NCBI GenBank assembly: GCA_017428285.1
Contig: JAFRRE010000151.1
Location: forward strand, 1 to 62,252
Length of the DNA stretch: 62,252 nucleotides
Direction of reading: 5' to 3'
Source: Bacteroidales bacterium
GTDB taxonomy: Bacteria; Bacteroidota; Bacteroidia; Bacteroidales; F082
Part shown: positions 1 to 8,188 of the stretch, piece after piece
Numbering within the stretch: the stretch's first letter is position 1
How the letters are laid out: every line of letters begins with the position of its first letter
Made by a program: the position numbers and the translations under genes
The notes under the pieces: model-generated
The model's database searches: none
Seen by the model: only the letters and a program-made list of their open reading frames with translations
Told to the model about the DNA's origin: nothing

Positions 1-26
1 AGGTCCAGAAAGTGGTTGTGAAGTAA
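1..26 (+). CDS. 3' end of an upstream gene (partial)
   Basis: The window opens inside a possible reading frame ending VQKVVVK and a TAA stop at 24-26. A short basic and hydrophobic end of this kind is seen in type IX secretion sorting domains, but seven residues are too few to identify a family. The frame cannot be checked because the rest lies outside the window. Confidence 0.25.
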
Positions 27-28
27 CA

Positions 29-401
29 ATGGCTTATGGCCTATGGCTTATGGCTCGCCCCTACGTGAGGGCAAGCCATGAGCCAGAAGGCAACAGGCCA
101 AAAGCCAGCATCGGCGGCGAAGGGAACTTACGCAAGTAAGCACCTTTTGTCGCCGATGTTGTTTCCAGACCTTGGCCATCCAAGACAAGATTCCCTTCGG
201 GAATGGAAAACCTTTCTTTTGTCTTCATTCGGCGGCTTGAGACTGTTTCCAAGGGGCTGCAGGCTGAGGCCGCCGCTTTATTACCTCGACCCCAACTCCA
301 TTCCCGTAGGGAATCTCTTTTTATATCCCTGTAAATCAGCATCGTGTTCGGCCACAAGGAAAAAATCTCTCTTTTTCGCTTGCCATTCCGATAAAAGTCC
401 G
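29..401. repeat. Gene-free stretch made of palindromic repeats
   Basis: This 370-base stretch holds no convincing gene. It contains a hairpin built from repeated TGGC-type units (about 29-110), a second hairpin in which CATCGGCGGCGAAGG near 109 pairs with its near-complement near 152-167, and two short palindromes, ATTCCCTTCGGGAAT near 190 and ATTCCCGTAGGGAAT near 300. Open frames on both strands run through these palindromes and have repeat-like composition, so they are not called as genes. Confidence 0.6.
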
Positions 402-409
402 TACTTTTG
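402..409 (+). promoter_or_regulatory. -7 box of the SRP RNA promoter
   Basis: TACTTTTG matches the Bacteroidota -7 consensus TAnnTTTG and sits 4 bases before the predicted 5' end of the SRP RNA, the expected spacing. No clear TTTG -33 box was found. Confidence 0.6.
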
Positions 410-413
410 CATC

Positions 414-510
414 GGGTAAGTCTTATACGACCAGCTCCCTCTGAAATCCCCCAGGACAGGAATGTAGCAAGGGTAGGAGGTTGTAGCGGTGCGATATGAG
501 TAGCTTACCC
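414..510 (+). ncRNA. ffs: Bacterial small SRP RNA (4.5S)
   Basis: The RNA binds Ffh in the signal recognition particle, which targets membrane proteins. The diagnostic apical domain is visible near 448-475: CCCCCAGGACAGGAATG followed by TAGCAAGGGTAGG, containing the conserved asymmetric loop and the GGAA-type tetraloop region. The ends pair as GGGTAAG (414-420) with CTTACCC (504-510), giving a closed rod of about 97 nt. A T-rich tract (511-519) follows and fits termination. This is a short, Alu-less form. Ends are placed from the terminal stem and may be off by a few bases. Confidence 0.9.
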
Positions 511-519
511 TTCTTTTTT

Positions 520-555
520 CCCCTTTGAAAGGGGGTGCCCGAAGGGCGGGGGATT
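520..555. repeat. G/C palindromic repeat, family A
   Basis: CCCCTTTGAAAGGGGG is followed by GCCCGAAGGGC and GGGGGATT. The same two-part unit recurs at 2798-2828, 4258-4402 (four copies inside rho) and 6180-6205. Here it lies between the SRP RNA and the Mur ligase, 22 bases before the ATG. Confidence 0.8.
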
Positions 556-577
556 AAAAACACAAACCATACCTCTT

Positions 578-1933
578 ATGAAAAAAGTTCATTTCATCGC
601 CATAGGCGGCAGTGCCATGCACAACCTCGCCATCGCCCTCCACCGCAAGGGCTATCAAGTCACAGGCTCCGACGACGAGATCTTCGAGCCATCCAAGTCA
701 CGCCTCGCCAACGAGGGTATCCTGCCTCCGCAATGGGGTTGGTATCCCGAGAAGCTGGATAAGACCTACGATGCCGTCATCCTCGGCATGCACGCCCGCA
801 TCGACAACCCCGAACTGGTGCGCGCCCAGGAGCTGGGCCTCAAGGTGTATTCCTATCCCGAGTACCTCTACGAACAAAGCAAGGACAAGACCCGCATCGT
901 TGTCGGCGGTAGCCACGGCAAGACAACCATCACCTCCATGATCCTCCACGTGCTCAAGCAGGTCGGCATCGAGACCGACTTTATGGTCGGGGCACAGTTG
1001 GAAGGCTTCGACGTGATGGTGCGCCTCAGCGAGACGGCGAAATACATGGTGATGGAAGGCGATGAATACCTCACTTCACCCATCGACCGCGTGCCGAAGT
1101 TCCACCATTATCATCCCCATATCGCCGTCATCAGCGGCATCGGCTGGGACCATGTCAATGTCTTCCCGACCTTCGACAACTATTTGGAGCAGTTTCGCAT
1201 CTTCGTCCGCACCATCGAGCCGGGCGGCTGCCTCATCTACGACCAGACCGACATGGAAGCCGAGAAGATTGCCCAAGGCGCACAGCGCCGCACCTTCGGC
1301 TATGGCGTGCACCCCTTTGAGAGCAACGGCATCAGGACGACCCTGCTCTTGCCCGACGGCAGTAGGAGGGAAGTGGGTGTGTTTGGCAGCCACAACATGA
1401 AAAACATCAACGCGGCAAGGCTGGTGTGCCAACAACTCGGCGTGAGCGATGCGCAATTTTATGGAGCCATCGCGTCGTTTAAGGGTGCTGCCCGACGTTT
1501 GGAGCTGCTGTTCGACAATGGCGACAACTTCGTTTTCCGCGACTTCGCCCATGCACCTTCCAAGGTCAACGCCAGTGTGAAGGCCTTGCGCGAGCAGTTC
1601 CCCGAGAAGCATCTGATTGCGGTGTTTGAGCTGCACACCTACAGCAGCCTCAGCGAGGTCTTCATCGACCATTACCGCGATGCCTTGAAGTTGGCCGACA
1701 CCGCCATCGTGTTCTACGATCCGCATGCCGTGGCCATCAAGAAACTGGAGTTGATGCCCGACGAGCGCATTGTCGAGGGCTTCGGCCGCAAGGATTTGAA
1801 GGTTGTCCACAACAAGGCGGAGCTGGTGGCAATATTAGAAAAAGGCCAACGACATAATGTCATTGGCGCTTTCATGAGTTCCGGTGACTTCAATGGCCTC
1901 ACGACCGACGACTTGAAGGCTCTCTATTTGTAA
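578..1933 (+). CDS. mpl: Mur ligase family protein, MurC/Mpl-like
   Basis: A predicted cytoplasmic ATP-dependent ligase that joins UDP-MurNAc to L-alanine or to a recycled peptide. The N-terminal Rossmann segment has HFIAIGGSAMHNLA (5-18), the ATP P-loop is GGSHGKTT (110-117), and MEGDEY (159-164) and DHVNVFP (191-197) are the central-domain motifs. FKGAARRLE and DFAHAPSK mark the start of the C-terminal domain. At 451 aa it has the usual family length. The FAHAPSK segment fits the peptidoglycan-recycling ligase Mpl better than classical MurC, and Bacteroidota genomes usually carry this extra paralogue away from the dcw cluster, as here. The gene stands alone, and its stop codon lies within the first unit of the following repeat array. 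Mpl over MurC is inference. Confidence 0.75.
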   Translation: MKKVHFIAIGGSAMHNLAIALHRKGYQVTGSDDEIFEPSKSRLANEGILPPQWGWYPEKLDKTYDAVILGMHARIDNPELVRAQELGLKVYSYPEYLYEQSKDKTRIVVGGSHGKTTITSMILHVLKQVGIETDFMVGAQLEGFDVMVRLSETAKYMVMEGDEYLTSPIDRVPKFHHYHPHIAVISGIGWDHVNVFPTFDNYLEQFRIFVRTIEPGGCLIYDQTDMEAEKIAQGAQRRTFGYGVHPFESNGIRTTLLLPDGSRREVGVFGSHNMKNINAARLVCQQLGVSDAQFYGAIASFKGAARRLELLFDNGDNFVFRDFAHAPSKVNASVKALREQFPEKHLIAVFELHTYSSLSEVFIDHYRDALKLADTAIVFYDPHAVAIKKLELMPDERIVEGFGRKDLKVVHNKAELVAILEKGQRHNVIGAFMSSGDFNGLTTDDLKALYL

Positions 1934-2128
1934 AAGCCAAGGTCCCTGAGCTCGCGGTCCCTGAGGCCTATCGAAGGGTCGAAGGGCCGACCTGTATTCG
2001 TAAAAGCCAAGGTCCCTGAGCCCGCGGTCCCTGAGGTCTATCGAAGGGTCGAAGGGCCGACCATTTGTAATAGCTAAGGTCCCTGAGCTCGTGGTCCCTG
2101 AGGCCACTCGAAGGGTCGAAGGGCCGAT
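1931..2128. repeat. Three tandem 67-70 bp units, repeat family B
   Basis: Units start near 1931, 2001 and 2068. Each contains GGTCCCTGAG twice, then TCGAAGGGTCGAAGGGCCGA, so the unit can fold on itself. The array fills the gap between two convergent genes and may terminate both. The TAA of the upstream ligase lies inside the first unit. The core motif recurs at 7177-7245 and inside hsdR (43361-43410). Confidence 0.8.
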
Positions 2129-2136
2129 TTATAGCA

Positions 2137-2742
2137 TCAAAACTGAAACGTCTTCTTATCAATCGTCACGTCATACTTCACATTCGAGATGACATAAGAA
2201 TCCTTGTTGCCGCTATAGTCATAAAGCACGATTTCTTTAAGTAGCAGGTTGTCAGTGTGATACTTGAACACCACCATCTTGTAGCCCACGCCAAACAGCG
2301 GCTTCTTTTTTGCCGTTCCCGTGACAATGTGATATTCCCCCTCAGTCTTTGTCGAGACGGTATAGCCGTTTTCATTGGCCAGGTCTTGGATGCGACCTTG
2401 AAAGCCATAGAGGAAGATGCGACTCAACCCTTGCATCATGCCGCCCTCCTTCAGCCTGAAGGTGCCGTGAAACATCCCGATGTCCATCTTGATTTTTTGT
2501 GCATTGACGATCATATAGTTGCCCGTAGTGAACTTGGCGGAAAACTCGTATGGCTTCGCGAAATACAGCTTGCCGTTTTGCGAGGTGGTCTTTTTGGGCT
2601 TCACCATGGTGTTGGCTAGGTCTGACTCAAACGACTTGACCTTGCCATTGACTTCCTTGATGCGATTCAATAGCGTGGCATCCTGTGCCTGCATCTGCAA
2701 CGCAAACAAGATGGCGGTGAGTAGAATGATAGTTTTCTTCAT
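2137..2742 (-). CDS. LolA-like outer membrane lipoprotein carrier
   Basis: A predicted periplasmic chaperone that escorts lipoproteins to the outer membrane. It starts with a signal peptide (KKTIILLTAILFALQMQAQ), cleaved after AQA or AQ. The mature part has the LolA-type pattern of alternating strands: a nested VNGKVKSFESDL start, KPKKTTSQNGKLYFAKPYEF, then GTFRLKEGG and a C-terminal YDYSGNKDSYVISNVKYD. About 201 aa, the normal length. The ATG at 2742 is preferred to a TTG three codons upstream because it begins the canonical MKK signal peptide. Sequence identity to E. coli LolA would be low, so the family is assigned from pattern. Confidence 0.7.
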   Translation of the reverse strand: MKKTIILLTAILFALQMQAQDATLLNRIKEVNGKVKSFESDLANTMVKPKKTTSQNGKLYFAKPYEFSAKFTTGNYMIVNAQKIKMDIGMFHGTFRLKEGGMMQGLSRIFLYGFQGRIQDLANENGYTVSTKTEGEYHIVTGTAKKKPLFGVGYKMVVFKYHTDNLLLKEIVLYDYSGNKDSYVISNVKYDVTIDKKTFQF

Positions 2743-2797
2743 AGTTTTCAATTAAAACGACAAGTGATGCTGCAAAAACCGTGCCTCCAACCCACCT

Positions 2798-2886
2798 CCC
2801 CCCTTTTAAGGGGGGCCGGGGGGGGATTAACTCTAAACTTTAAACTCTAAACCAACTCTCAACTCTAAACTCTCAACTCTAAACTA
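2798..2886. repeat. Family A palindrome plus CTCTAAAC simple repeat
   Basis: CCCCCTTTTAAGGGGG and its G-rich tail (2798-2828) are followed by about 55 bases of repeated ACTCTAAACTCTCA-type units. The same simple repeat occurs in reverse complement after hsdS (about 39757-39790). The region lies between the LolA-like gene and the end of rho and holds no gene. Confidence 0.7.
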
Positions 2887-2889
2887 ACC

Positions 2890-4866
2890 TCACTTATCCA
2901 AACTCATCAAAAACTCCTCGTTATTGATGGTCTTGGCCACGCGGTCTTTCAGGAACTCCATGGCCTCAAGTGGTGTCATGTCAGCGAAGTGGTTGCGCAA
3001 AGCCCATACACGTGCAAGGGTGCGCTCGTCGACCAGGAGGTCGTCGCGGCGTGTACCCGAAGCCACAATGTCGATGGCGGGGAAGATGCGCTTGTTCGAC
3101 AGACGGCGGTCGAGTTGCAGTTCCATGTTGCCGGTGCCCTTGAACTCCTCGAAGATGACCTCGTCCATCTTGGAGCCCGTGTCGATGAGGGCGGTGGCAA
3201 GGATGGTCAGCGAACCGCCGTTCTCGATCTTACGTGCGGCACCGAAGAAACGCTTCGGTTTCTGCAAGGCGTTGGCTTCCACGCCACCGGTGAGCACTTT
3301 GCCCGAAGCGGGCGAGACGGTGTTGTAGGCGCGAGCCAGACGGGTGATGGAGTCGAGCAGGATGACCACGTCGTGACCGCATTCGGTGAGACGCTTGGCC
3401 TTTTCGAGGACGATGTTGGCAATCTGCACATGCTTCGAGGCGGGCTCGTCGAAGGTGGAGGCGATGACCTCCGCGTTAACGCTGCGCTGCATGTCGGTGA
3501 CTTCCTCAGGACGCTCGTCGATGAGCAATATAATAAGGTACACCTCGGGGTGGTTGGCGGCGATGGCATTGGCCACCTCCTTCAGCAGGACGGTCTTACC
3601 GGTCTTGGGCTGGGCCACGATCAAGCCGCGCTGTCCCTTGCCAATGGGGGCGAAGAGGTCCATGATGCGGGTCGAGATGGTGCAGCCTTTGTGCCCCGTG
3701 ATGTTGAACTTCTCGTTCGGGAACAGCGGCGTGAGGTAATCAAAGGGGATGCGGTCGCGCACCTCTTCGGGACGGCGCCCGTTGATGAGGTCGGTCTTGA
3801 CCAGTGGGAAGAACTTCTCGCCAGCCTTGGGCGGACGGATGACACCCATGATGGTGTCGCCGGTCTTCAGTCCCATCAGCTTGATTTGCGACTGCGACAC
3901 ATAGATGTCGTCGGGCGAAGGCAGGTAGTTGTAGTCCGACGAGCGCAGGAAACCGAAGCCCTCGGGCATGATTTCAAGCACGCCCTCGGCACGCACGGTG
4001 CTGTCAAACTGGTTCAGCAGTTCGTCGCGGCGCGGACGTTGTTCAAAACGTTCCCTCTCTTGGCGTTCCTGCTTGTGCATGGCAGGTGTCTCTTCCGAAA
4101 CAGTATTGTTTTCGATAGCCACGGGCTTTTCTTCCATGGCAGGTGTTTCTTTTTGTGCTTCAGGAGCAGGCGCGCCTTCGGCTCCATTTTCGTGTGTGCG
4201 TTTGCGTTTCTGCTTGAAGTTCTCTTTCTTCTCGCGAGCAGGTTTCTGCTCGTTTTCTCCCCCTTTTAAGGGGGTCGGGGGGATTCCCCCTTCTAAGGGG
4301 GTGGCCGAAGGCCGGGGGATTTCCCCCTCTGAGAGGGGGTGGCCAAAGGCCGGGGGAGTCTTTTCCCCCTCTGAGAGGGGGTGCCCGAAGGGCGGGGGAG
4401 TTATTTCACCCCTCTCACCACGCTTATTCTCACCCACAGCTTCTTCTCCCTTTTTTTGCTCAGGATTCTGTGCAAACTGTATACCGTTGTTTTTCTGCCA
4501 TTCGCTGACGGCAACCTCAGCCTCCTTGCTGATGCGCGGGCGTCTGCCACGTTTGGCTTGGGGAGCATTGGCTTCTGCGGGTTCTTTTACAGGTTCTTTA
4601 GGTTCTTTTTTCGCTTCGACAGGCTCGGGTTTCTCGACGGCGGGAGCCTCTTTTGGCTTGGGCTCGGGCTTGTCGGCTTTTGGCGCTTTTTGTTTCTGTT
4701 TTTTAGGTTTTGTGGCTTTCTTGATGTCAGGATGGTCTACCTGATGATCGATGATGTCGTAAATGAGCTGGGTACGGTCACGGTTCTCATCGTCAATACC
4801 CATCTCGGTAGCAATGATTTTGAGGTCGTCCAACGACTTCTCATTGAGTTCAAAAATGTTGTACAT
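2890..4866 (-). CDS. rho: Transcription termination factor Rho
   Basis: Hexameric RNA helicase that ends transcription. The N-terminal Rho_N helices are at 5-45 ([17 protein letters not shown]). A long low-complexity linker rich in K, E and P follows (about 50-285), as in other Bacteroidota Rho proteins. The cold-shock-like RNA-binding domain starts near 290 ([16 protein letters not shown]). The ATPase has Walker [13 protein letters not shown] (about 408) and Walker [18 protein letters not shown] (about 495), with [19 protein letters not shown] after it. The length is 658 aa from ATG 4866, the start of the Rho_N domain; an upstream in-frame extension is unrelated to the family. Residues about 155-203 are encoded by four intergenic-type repeats (see 4258-4402). 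Confidence 0.95.
   Translation of the reverse strand: MYNIFELNEKSLDDLKIIATEMGIDDENRDRTQLIYDIIDHQVDHPDIKKATKPKKQKQKAPKADKPEPKPKEAPAVEKPEPVEAKKEPKEPVKEPAEANAPQAKRGRRPRISKEAEVAVSEWQKNNGIQFAQNPEQKKGEEAVGENKRGERGEITPPPFGHPLSEGEKTPPAFGHPLSEGEIPRPSATPLEGGIPPTPLKGGENEQKPAREKKENFKQKRKRTHENGAEGAPAPEAQKETPAMEEKPVAIENNTVSEETPAMHKQERQERERFEQRPRRDELLNQFDSTVRAEGVLEIMPEGFGFLRSSDYNYLPSPDDIYVSQSQIKLMGLKTGDTIMGVIRPPKAGEKFFPLVKTDLINGRRPEEVRDRIPFDYLTPLFPNEKFNITGHKGCTISTRIMDLFAPIGKGQRGLIVAQPKTGKTVLLKEVANAIAANHPEVYLIILLIDERPEEVTDMQRSVNAEVIASTFDEPASKHVQIANIVLEKAKRLTECGHDVVILLDSITRLARAYNTVSPASGKVLTGGVEANALQKPKRFFGAARKIENGGSLTILATALIDTGSKMDEVIFEEFKGTGNMELQLDRRLSNKRIFPAIDIVASGTRRDDLLVDERTLARVWALRNHFADMTPLEAMEFLKDRVAKTINNEEFLMSLDK
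4258..4402. repeat. Four family A palindromes inside rho
   Basis: Four consecutive units of 28, 37, 42 and about 38 bases, each C-run/G-run (CCCCCTTTTAAGGGGG or CCCCCTCTGAGAGGGGG) plus GGCCGAAGGCC-like or GGGCGGGGGA tails. They are read through by rho without a stop and give Pro/Gly-rich peptides such as [15 protein letters not shown] and FGHPLSEGE. The same sequences are intergenic elsewhere in the window. Confidence 0.9.
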
Positions 4867-5055
4867 AAATAATTGGTTGAAAGAATTCCAATAGTGGAAT
4901 ATAGTTGTTGATACAATAAATTCTGGGAACACTTTGGCGAGGGTCAATCCACATTGGTGGCTCGTAAAGTGGTGCAAAGGTAATGCTTTTTTTCGGAATG
5001 ACAAGTTTTTGTCGAAAAAAATCGTATTTTTGCGCCGCTTTAAAAACGAATTATC

Positions 5056-5544
5056 ATGTCACAAAGATTGCAATCCATTTTCTTTTTCCTTTCGGCGCTG
5101 CTGTTTGCGCTGCTGTTCTTCCTTCCGTTGGCTGAATATCATGGCGAGTTGAATATTTTGAGGTTCAATGTTTATGGTGTCGAGTCCTTGCTGCCCAATG
5201 GTGAAGTGCCTTTTAAGACTGCATTTAGTCTGCCGGTGCTGATCCTCAGCATTACGGTGATGCTGTTGAGCGGCTATCTGGCCATGGGCCTCTTCCGTGC
5301 CGTGAAGTTGGCGCAGTTCGTGAAGCTGCACAAGATTGCCCGCATCAACATCATTGTCATCGTGGCTTGGATTGCCGTGGTGTTTGCCTATTACATTCGC
5401 GTGATTGGCAAACCGATTGGTGCCGACCCGACATTCAAGGTGGGTGTTTTCTTGCCTTTGGCCGCCCTTTTGCTGTCCATCGCCGCCGCCTCGGGCTTGA
5501 GGAAGGACATCAAGAAGGTGCGTTCCACCGACCGCATCCGTTAA
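5056..5544 (+). CDS. DUF4293-like four-helix membrane protein
   Basis: A small inner membrane protein of unknown function. Four hydrophobic segments are visible: about 8-27 ([18 protein letters not shown]), 55-80, 95-117 and 128-147. It starts with MSQRLQSIF and has a long polar loop after the first helix, the layout of the Bacteroidota family DUF4293, as recalled. It is transcribed away from rho, with a TATTTTTG box at 5025-5032 24 bases before the ATG. A strong terminator follows at once, so it is probably monocistronic. Confidence 0.7.
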   Translation: MSQRLQSIFFFLSALLFALLFFLPLAEYHGELNILRFNVYGVESLLPNGEVPFKTAFSLPVLILSITVMLLSGYLAMGLFRAVKLAQFVKLHKIARINIIVIVAWIAVVFAYYIRVIGKPIGADPTFKVGVFLPLAALLLSIAAASGLRKDIKKVRSTDRIR

Positions 5545-5565
5545 GGAAACAGAATAAGCAAAAAC

Positions 5566-5600
5566 AAAGGCCGACTTCCAATGGGAGCCGGCCTTTTTGT
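5566..5600 (+). terminator. Rho-independent terminator
   Basis: AAAGGCCG (5566-5573) pairs with CGGCCTTT (5589-5596), followed by TTG. It ends the DUF4293-like gene 22 bases after its stop. Confidence 0.85.
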
Positions 5601-5607
5601 TTCCAAA

Positions 5608-5656
5608 ATTCCCTCTATTCAAGTCATTCCCTTGGGAATCTACGAATAGAGGGAAT
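5608..5656. repeat. Palindromic hairpin, probable terminator of the minus-strand gene
   Basis: ATTCCCTCTATTC (5608-5620) is the exact complement of GAATAGAGGGAAT (5644-5656), and the loop itself contains ATTCCCTTGGGAAT. It lies directly after the stop of the minus-strand phosphoesterase gene. The inner palindrome resembles those near 190 and 300. Confidence 0.7.
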
Positions 5657-5659
5657 GCC

Positions 5660-6166
5660 TTAATATGATCTGGAATTCCTGTCGAGTTGGAAGATCTCCG
5701 TGTCCTTGAAGGTCTTCCCGTCAATCACCATTCGGATAAAGGTGATTTGCTTATGGAAGCCCGAGTTGCCCGCCGCGCCTGGGTTGATGTGCAGCAAATT
5801 GAGCTTCTTGTCGTAAATGACCTTTAATATATGCGAGTGCCCGCAGATGTACAGGTCGGGTTTCTTTTCCTCCAAGATGTTCTTCACTTCAGGCATGTAG
5901 TGGCCGGGATAGCCCCCGATATGGGTCATGTAGACATTGACATCCTCGACATGGAAAAACAAGTCCTCGGGGTATTGCATCCGCACGACATGGTCGTCGA
6001 TGTTGCCATGCACAGCGCGCAATGGCTTGAAGTTGGCCAAAGCATCGGCGGTCTCGATGTTGCCGATGTCGCCCGCATGCCACAGCTCGTCAACGTCCTT
6101 GAAGAAGTTGAAAAGCTGTGGTATGAGCGTGCAATGCGTGTCTGATAATATCCCTATTCTCTTCAT
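5660..6166 (-). CDS. YfcE/MJ0936-type metallophosphoesterase
   Basis: A calcineurin-like phosphoesterase of 168 aa with the usual dinuclear-metal ligands: SDTH (8-11), HAGDIGN (about 31-37), GNIDDHV (about 54-60), the H of MTHIGGYPGH and GHSH near 113-116. Proteins of this size and pattern act on phosphodiesters in vitro, and the cellular substrate is usually unknown. It is a stand-alone minus-strand gene with a family A palindrome just upstream (6180-6205). The motif set makes the fold secure, but the specific activity is not readable from sequence. Confidence 0.85.
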   Translation of the reverse strand: MKRIGILSDTHCTLIPQLFNFFKDVDELWHAGDIGNIETADALANFKPLRAVHGNIDDHVVRMQYPEDLFFHVEDVNVYMTHIGGYPGHYMPEVKNILEEKKPDLYICGHSHILKVIYDKKLNLLHINPGAAGNSGFHKQITFIRMVIDGKTFKDTEIFQLDRNSRSY

Positions 6167-6179
6167 AGTTAAAGCAACT

Positions 6180-6205
6180 CCCCCTTTTAAGGGGGTCGGG
6201 GGGAT
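6180..6205. repeat. Family A palindrome
   Basis: CCCCCTTTTAAGGGGG followed by TCGGGGGGATT, identical in form to the first unit inside rho. It lies between two minus-strand genes. Confidence 0.8.
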
Positions 6206-6221
6206 TAAAACCCAGTCCTTT

Positions 6222-7136
6222 TTACTTCAAATTCACCATAAACCCAACTGCCAGCACTTCCTTGAACTGCACCTTCGAGCCTTCAATCTTCAGGCCGGCT
6301 TCGTCGTAGAACGGGATGTCGCGGTCATAGATGAGGTGTGTGGAAAGGTTGCAGTTGAGCCAGTCGTTGACCTTCAGCACGAGCATGTTCTGCCAGTCGA
6401 CGTCGATGTATTGCGGGTTCTTGAGGTAATTGGAGAAGAGCTCGAGCTTCGAGTTGAAATCGATGTTCTTGGCCAAAGGATACTGGAACTTGGCCACAGC
6501 GCGGGCACCAAACTCATAACGGACCTTGGCATAGTTGGTGTGGACGACGGTGTCGTTCTTGTCCAACTCGTTGACGCCGAAGGCACCGATGGAGGCCAGA
6601 TAGTCATCGTTCACGATGGTGATACGGCCTGTGATGGGCGAGAAATAAAGCGAGAAGTGCGGATTAGGCACCCATTCGATACCAAGACCCAAGCTGATGT
6701 AGGCAGGGGCGAGGAACTTGGAGATGTACTGGGTGGAGTCTTTCGTGTAGTCGAAGCCATAGGCGAATTGCGAACGGAAGGCCAGCTCGACACCATAGTT
6801 GAGATGTTCGGTGGCTTTCAGCGTGGCCAGCGAGGTGAATTCAATCTTGTCGTCGGTCTTGATGGGCTTTTTCTTGAAATCGAAGTAGCTGTAACCCAAA
6901 GCGGTGTTCAAGGTGTTGTCCCATTTGAACTTGTCTTTCAGGTAATGGATCTCATAGTTGAAGATGCCTTGTCCGTTAACGGTGTTTTGTCCGCCAGCAG
7001 CCCAGTTGGTGAAAGAACTTTGGCCGAAATTGAGGCCGATGTTGCCTTTGTGGCTCCAGCCTTGAGGCAGTTCGTCTTGTGCAAACGATGCAATGCATAG
7101 CATAATTGCCAATGCGCTAAGTAAAACTTTTTTCAT
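6222..7136 (-). CDS. DUF3078 outer membrane beta-barrel protein
   Basis: A predicted outer membrane barrel of unknown function. It has a signal peptide (MKKVLLSALAIMLCIASFAQ) and the DUF3078 hallmark WSHKGNIGLNFGQSSFTNW followed by AAGGQN. The remainder is alternating strands with aromatic residues at regular spacing, and it ends in GFMVNLK, a barrel-like terminal strand. 304 aa. A family B repeat separates it from the next minus-strand gene upstream. No substrate is suggested by context. Confidence 0.75.
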   Translation of the reverse strand: MKKVLLSALAIMLCIASFAQDELPQGWSHKGNIGLNFGQSSFTNWAAGGQNTVNGQGIFNYEIHYLKDKFKWDNTLNTALGYSYFDFKKKPIKTDDKIEFTSLATLKATEHLNYGVELAFRSQFAYGFDYTKDSTQYISKFLAPAYISLGLGIEWVPNPHFSLYFSPITGRITIVNDDYLASIGAFGVNELDKNDTVVHTNYAKVRYEFGARAVAKFQYPLAKNIDFNSKLELFSNYLKNPQYIDVDWQNMLVLKVNDWLNCNLSTHLIYDRDIPFYDEAGLKIEGSKVQFKEVLAVGFMVNLK

Positions 7137-7176
7137 TTTGATATGGATTAAATTGAATTTGGTCTGTAGTTTTGTT

Positions 7177-7245
7177 GGCCCTTCGACAAGCTCAGGGGCC
7201 TTAACCTGTTAAGCGAGCTAAGGTTGCTGAGCCTGTCGAAGCACC
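7177..7245. repeat. Family B palindromic repeat
   Basis: CCCTTCGACAAGCTCAGG (7180-7197) is mirrored by CTGAGCCTGTCGAAG (7228-7242), enclosing GTTAAG..CTAAGG. This is the long-hairpin form of the repeat tandemly arrayed at 1931-2128 and inserted in hsdR. Confidence 0.75.
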
Positions 7246-7252
7246 GTCTTGT

Positions 7253-8029
7253 TTAATAGCTGTTTCCATCTTGGAAGTTGTGTACACCTATACTAAATGT
7301 AATGTCCTGCATATTGCTACTACGCACATATTTCCCATTCTTCTCTGCAGGCAACCAAACGGTCTCTTCGATGAGTCGGACAGCCTCGTTGTCGCAACCG
7401 CCGCCCACCGAGTTAACGACGACGATGTTCGACACACTGCCGTCAACCTCCACCACGAAGCTCAGGCGCACCGTGCCTTGTATCTCGCGTTCCTTGGCCT
7501 CGGCGGGAAACTGCATGTTGTTGGCGATGTACTTGCCCATGTTGCCGCCATCGGCGAAATAGGGTCGAGCTACTTCTTCAAGCTGTTTGTACTCGTATAT
7601 CGTAAAAGAGGTGTCGACCTCCAAACCGAGTGGCACCATGGGGCGTTCGTGACGTTTCCAATAGCGTTTGTAGCTCCTCGCGCTGAAGTCGACCTCATAC
7701 TCGTAGTCGTAATCCATGGGGATGCCGATGTTGGTGGCGGGGCTCCAAAGGATGGTCTTCACCAGATGCAATGCGATGGGGGATGCCGCCTCGCTGAAAC
7801 TCGACTTGATGGTGTAGTTGCTAGCCACGCCTTGCGGGTCGATGTGCATGCCGACAACGACCTTGCCGCTCTTGCCTTGTTCAAGGTCGGCCTCAGGATA
7901 GACCAGCGTTCTGGTAATGTAGTCCTCGGTCACTTCATGGCCTGCAACGGGTTGTGGGGCCGTGATTTGGGCTTTCAATTGCCATCCTGAAAAGAGGATG
8001 ACCATGGCGATGATGAGTTTTGTTTTCAT
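7253..8029 (-). CDS. Secreted protein with two TonB C-terminal-like domains
   Basis: A 258-aa protein starting with a signal peptide (KLIIAMVILFSGWQLKAQ). Residues about 30-115 and 160-250 each resemble the TonB C-terminal fold: YPEADLEQGKSGKVVVGMHI and FPAEAKEREIQGTVRLSFVV, with GSVSNIVVVNSVGGGCDNEA after the second. It has no N-terminal membrane anchor with a proline-rich stalk, so it is unlikely to be an energy transducer for a TonB receptor. It is more likely a periplasmic protein reusing the domain. A -7 box (TATCTTTG on the minus strand) lies at 8053-8060, upstream of the start. Confidence 0.65.
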   Translation of the reverse strand: MKTKLIIAMVILFSGWQLKAQITAPQPVAGHEVTEDYITRTLVYPEADLEQGKSGKVVVGMHIDPQGVASNYTIKSSFSEAASPIALHLVKTILWSPATNIGIPMDYDYEYEVDFSARSYKRYWKRHERPMVPLGLEVDTSFTIYEYKQLEEVARPYFADGGNMGKYIANNMQFPAEAKEREIQGTVRLSFVVEVDGSVSNIVVVNSVGGGCDNEAVRLIEETVWLPAEKNGKYVRSSNMQDITFSIGVHNFQDGNSY

Positions 8030-8066
8030 GGCGTTATAGTTTTTTGATGATGCAAAGATAATTGTT

Positions 8067-8158
8067 TTGTTGAAATGTTGAACTGTTTATTTGTTGAAAT
8101 GTTGATTTGGCGGTAACTTTACAACAATTCAACAATTCAACACTCAACGATTCAACAT
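8067..8158. repeat. Inverted array of TTGAAATGTTGA-type units
   Basis: TTGTTGAAATGTTGA occurs twice on the left (about 8067-8105). Its complement form, CAATTCAACA repeated with variation, fills 8124-8157. The whole can fold as a long hairpin between two divergent genes, or act as multiple binding sites. The rlmB -7 box TATTTTTG follows at 8165-8172. Confidence 0.6.
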
Positions 8159-8188
8159 AATTTCTATTTTTGCGGAAAATTTAAGTTT

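Noticed and set aside
61..419. Two opposing frames at the left end
   Set aside because: They run through palindromic repeats and stop at the SRP RNA; no promoter or homologous motif.
1931..2128. Possible CRISPR array
   Set aside because: Units are 67-70 bases with almost identical content throughout, so there are no unique spacers, and no cas gene is present.
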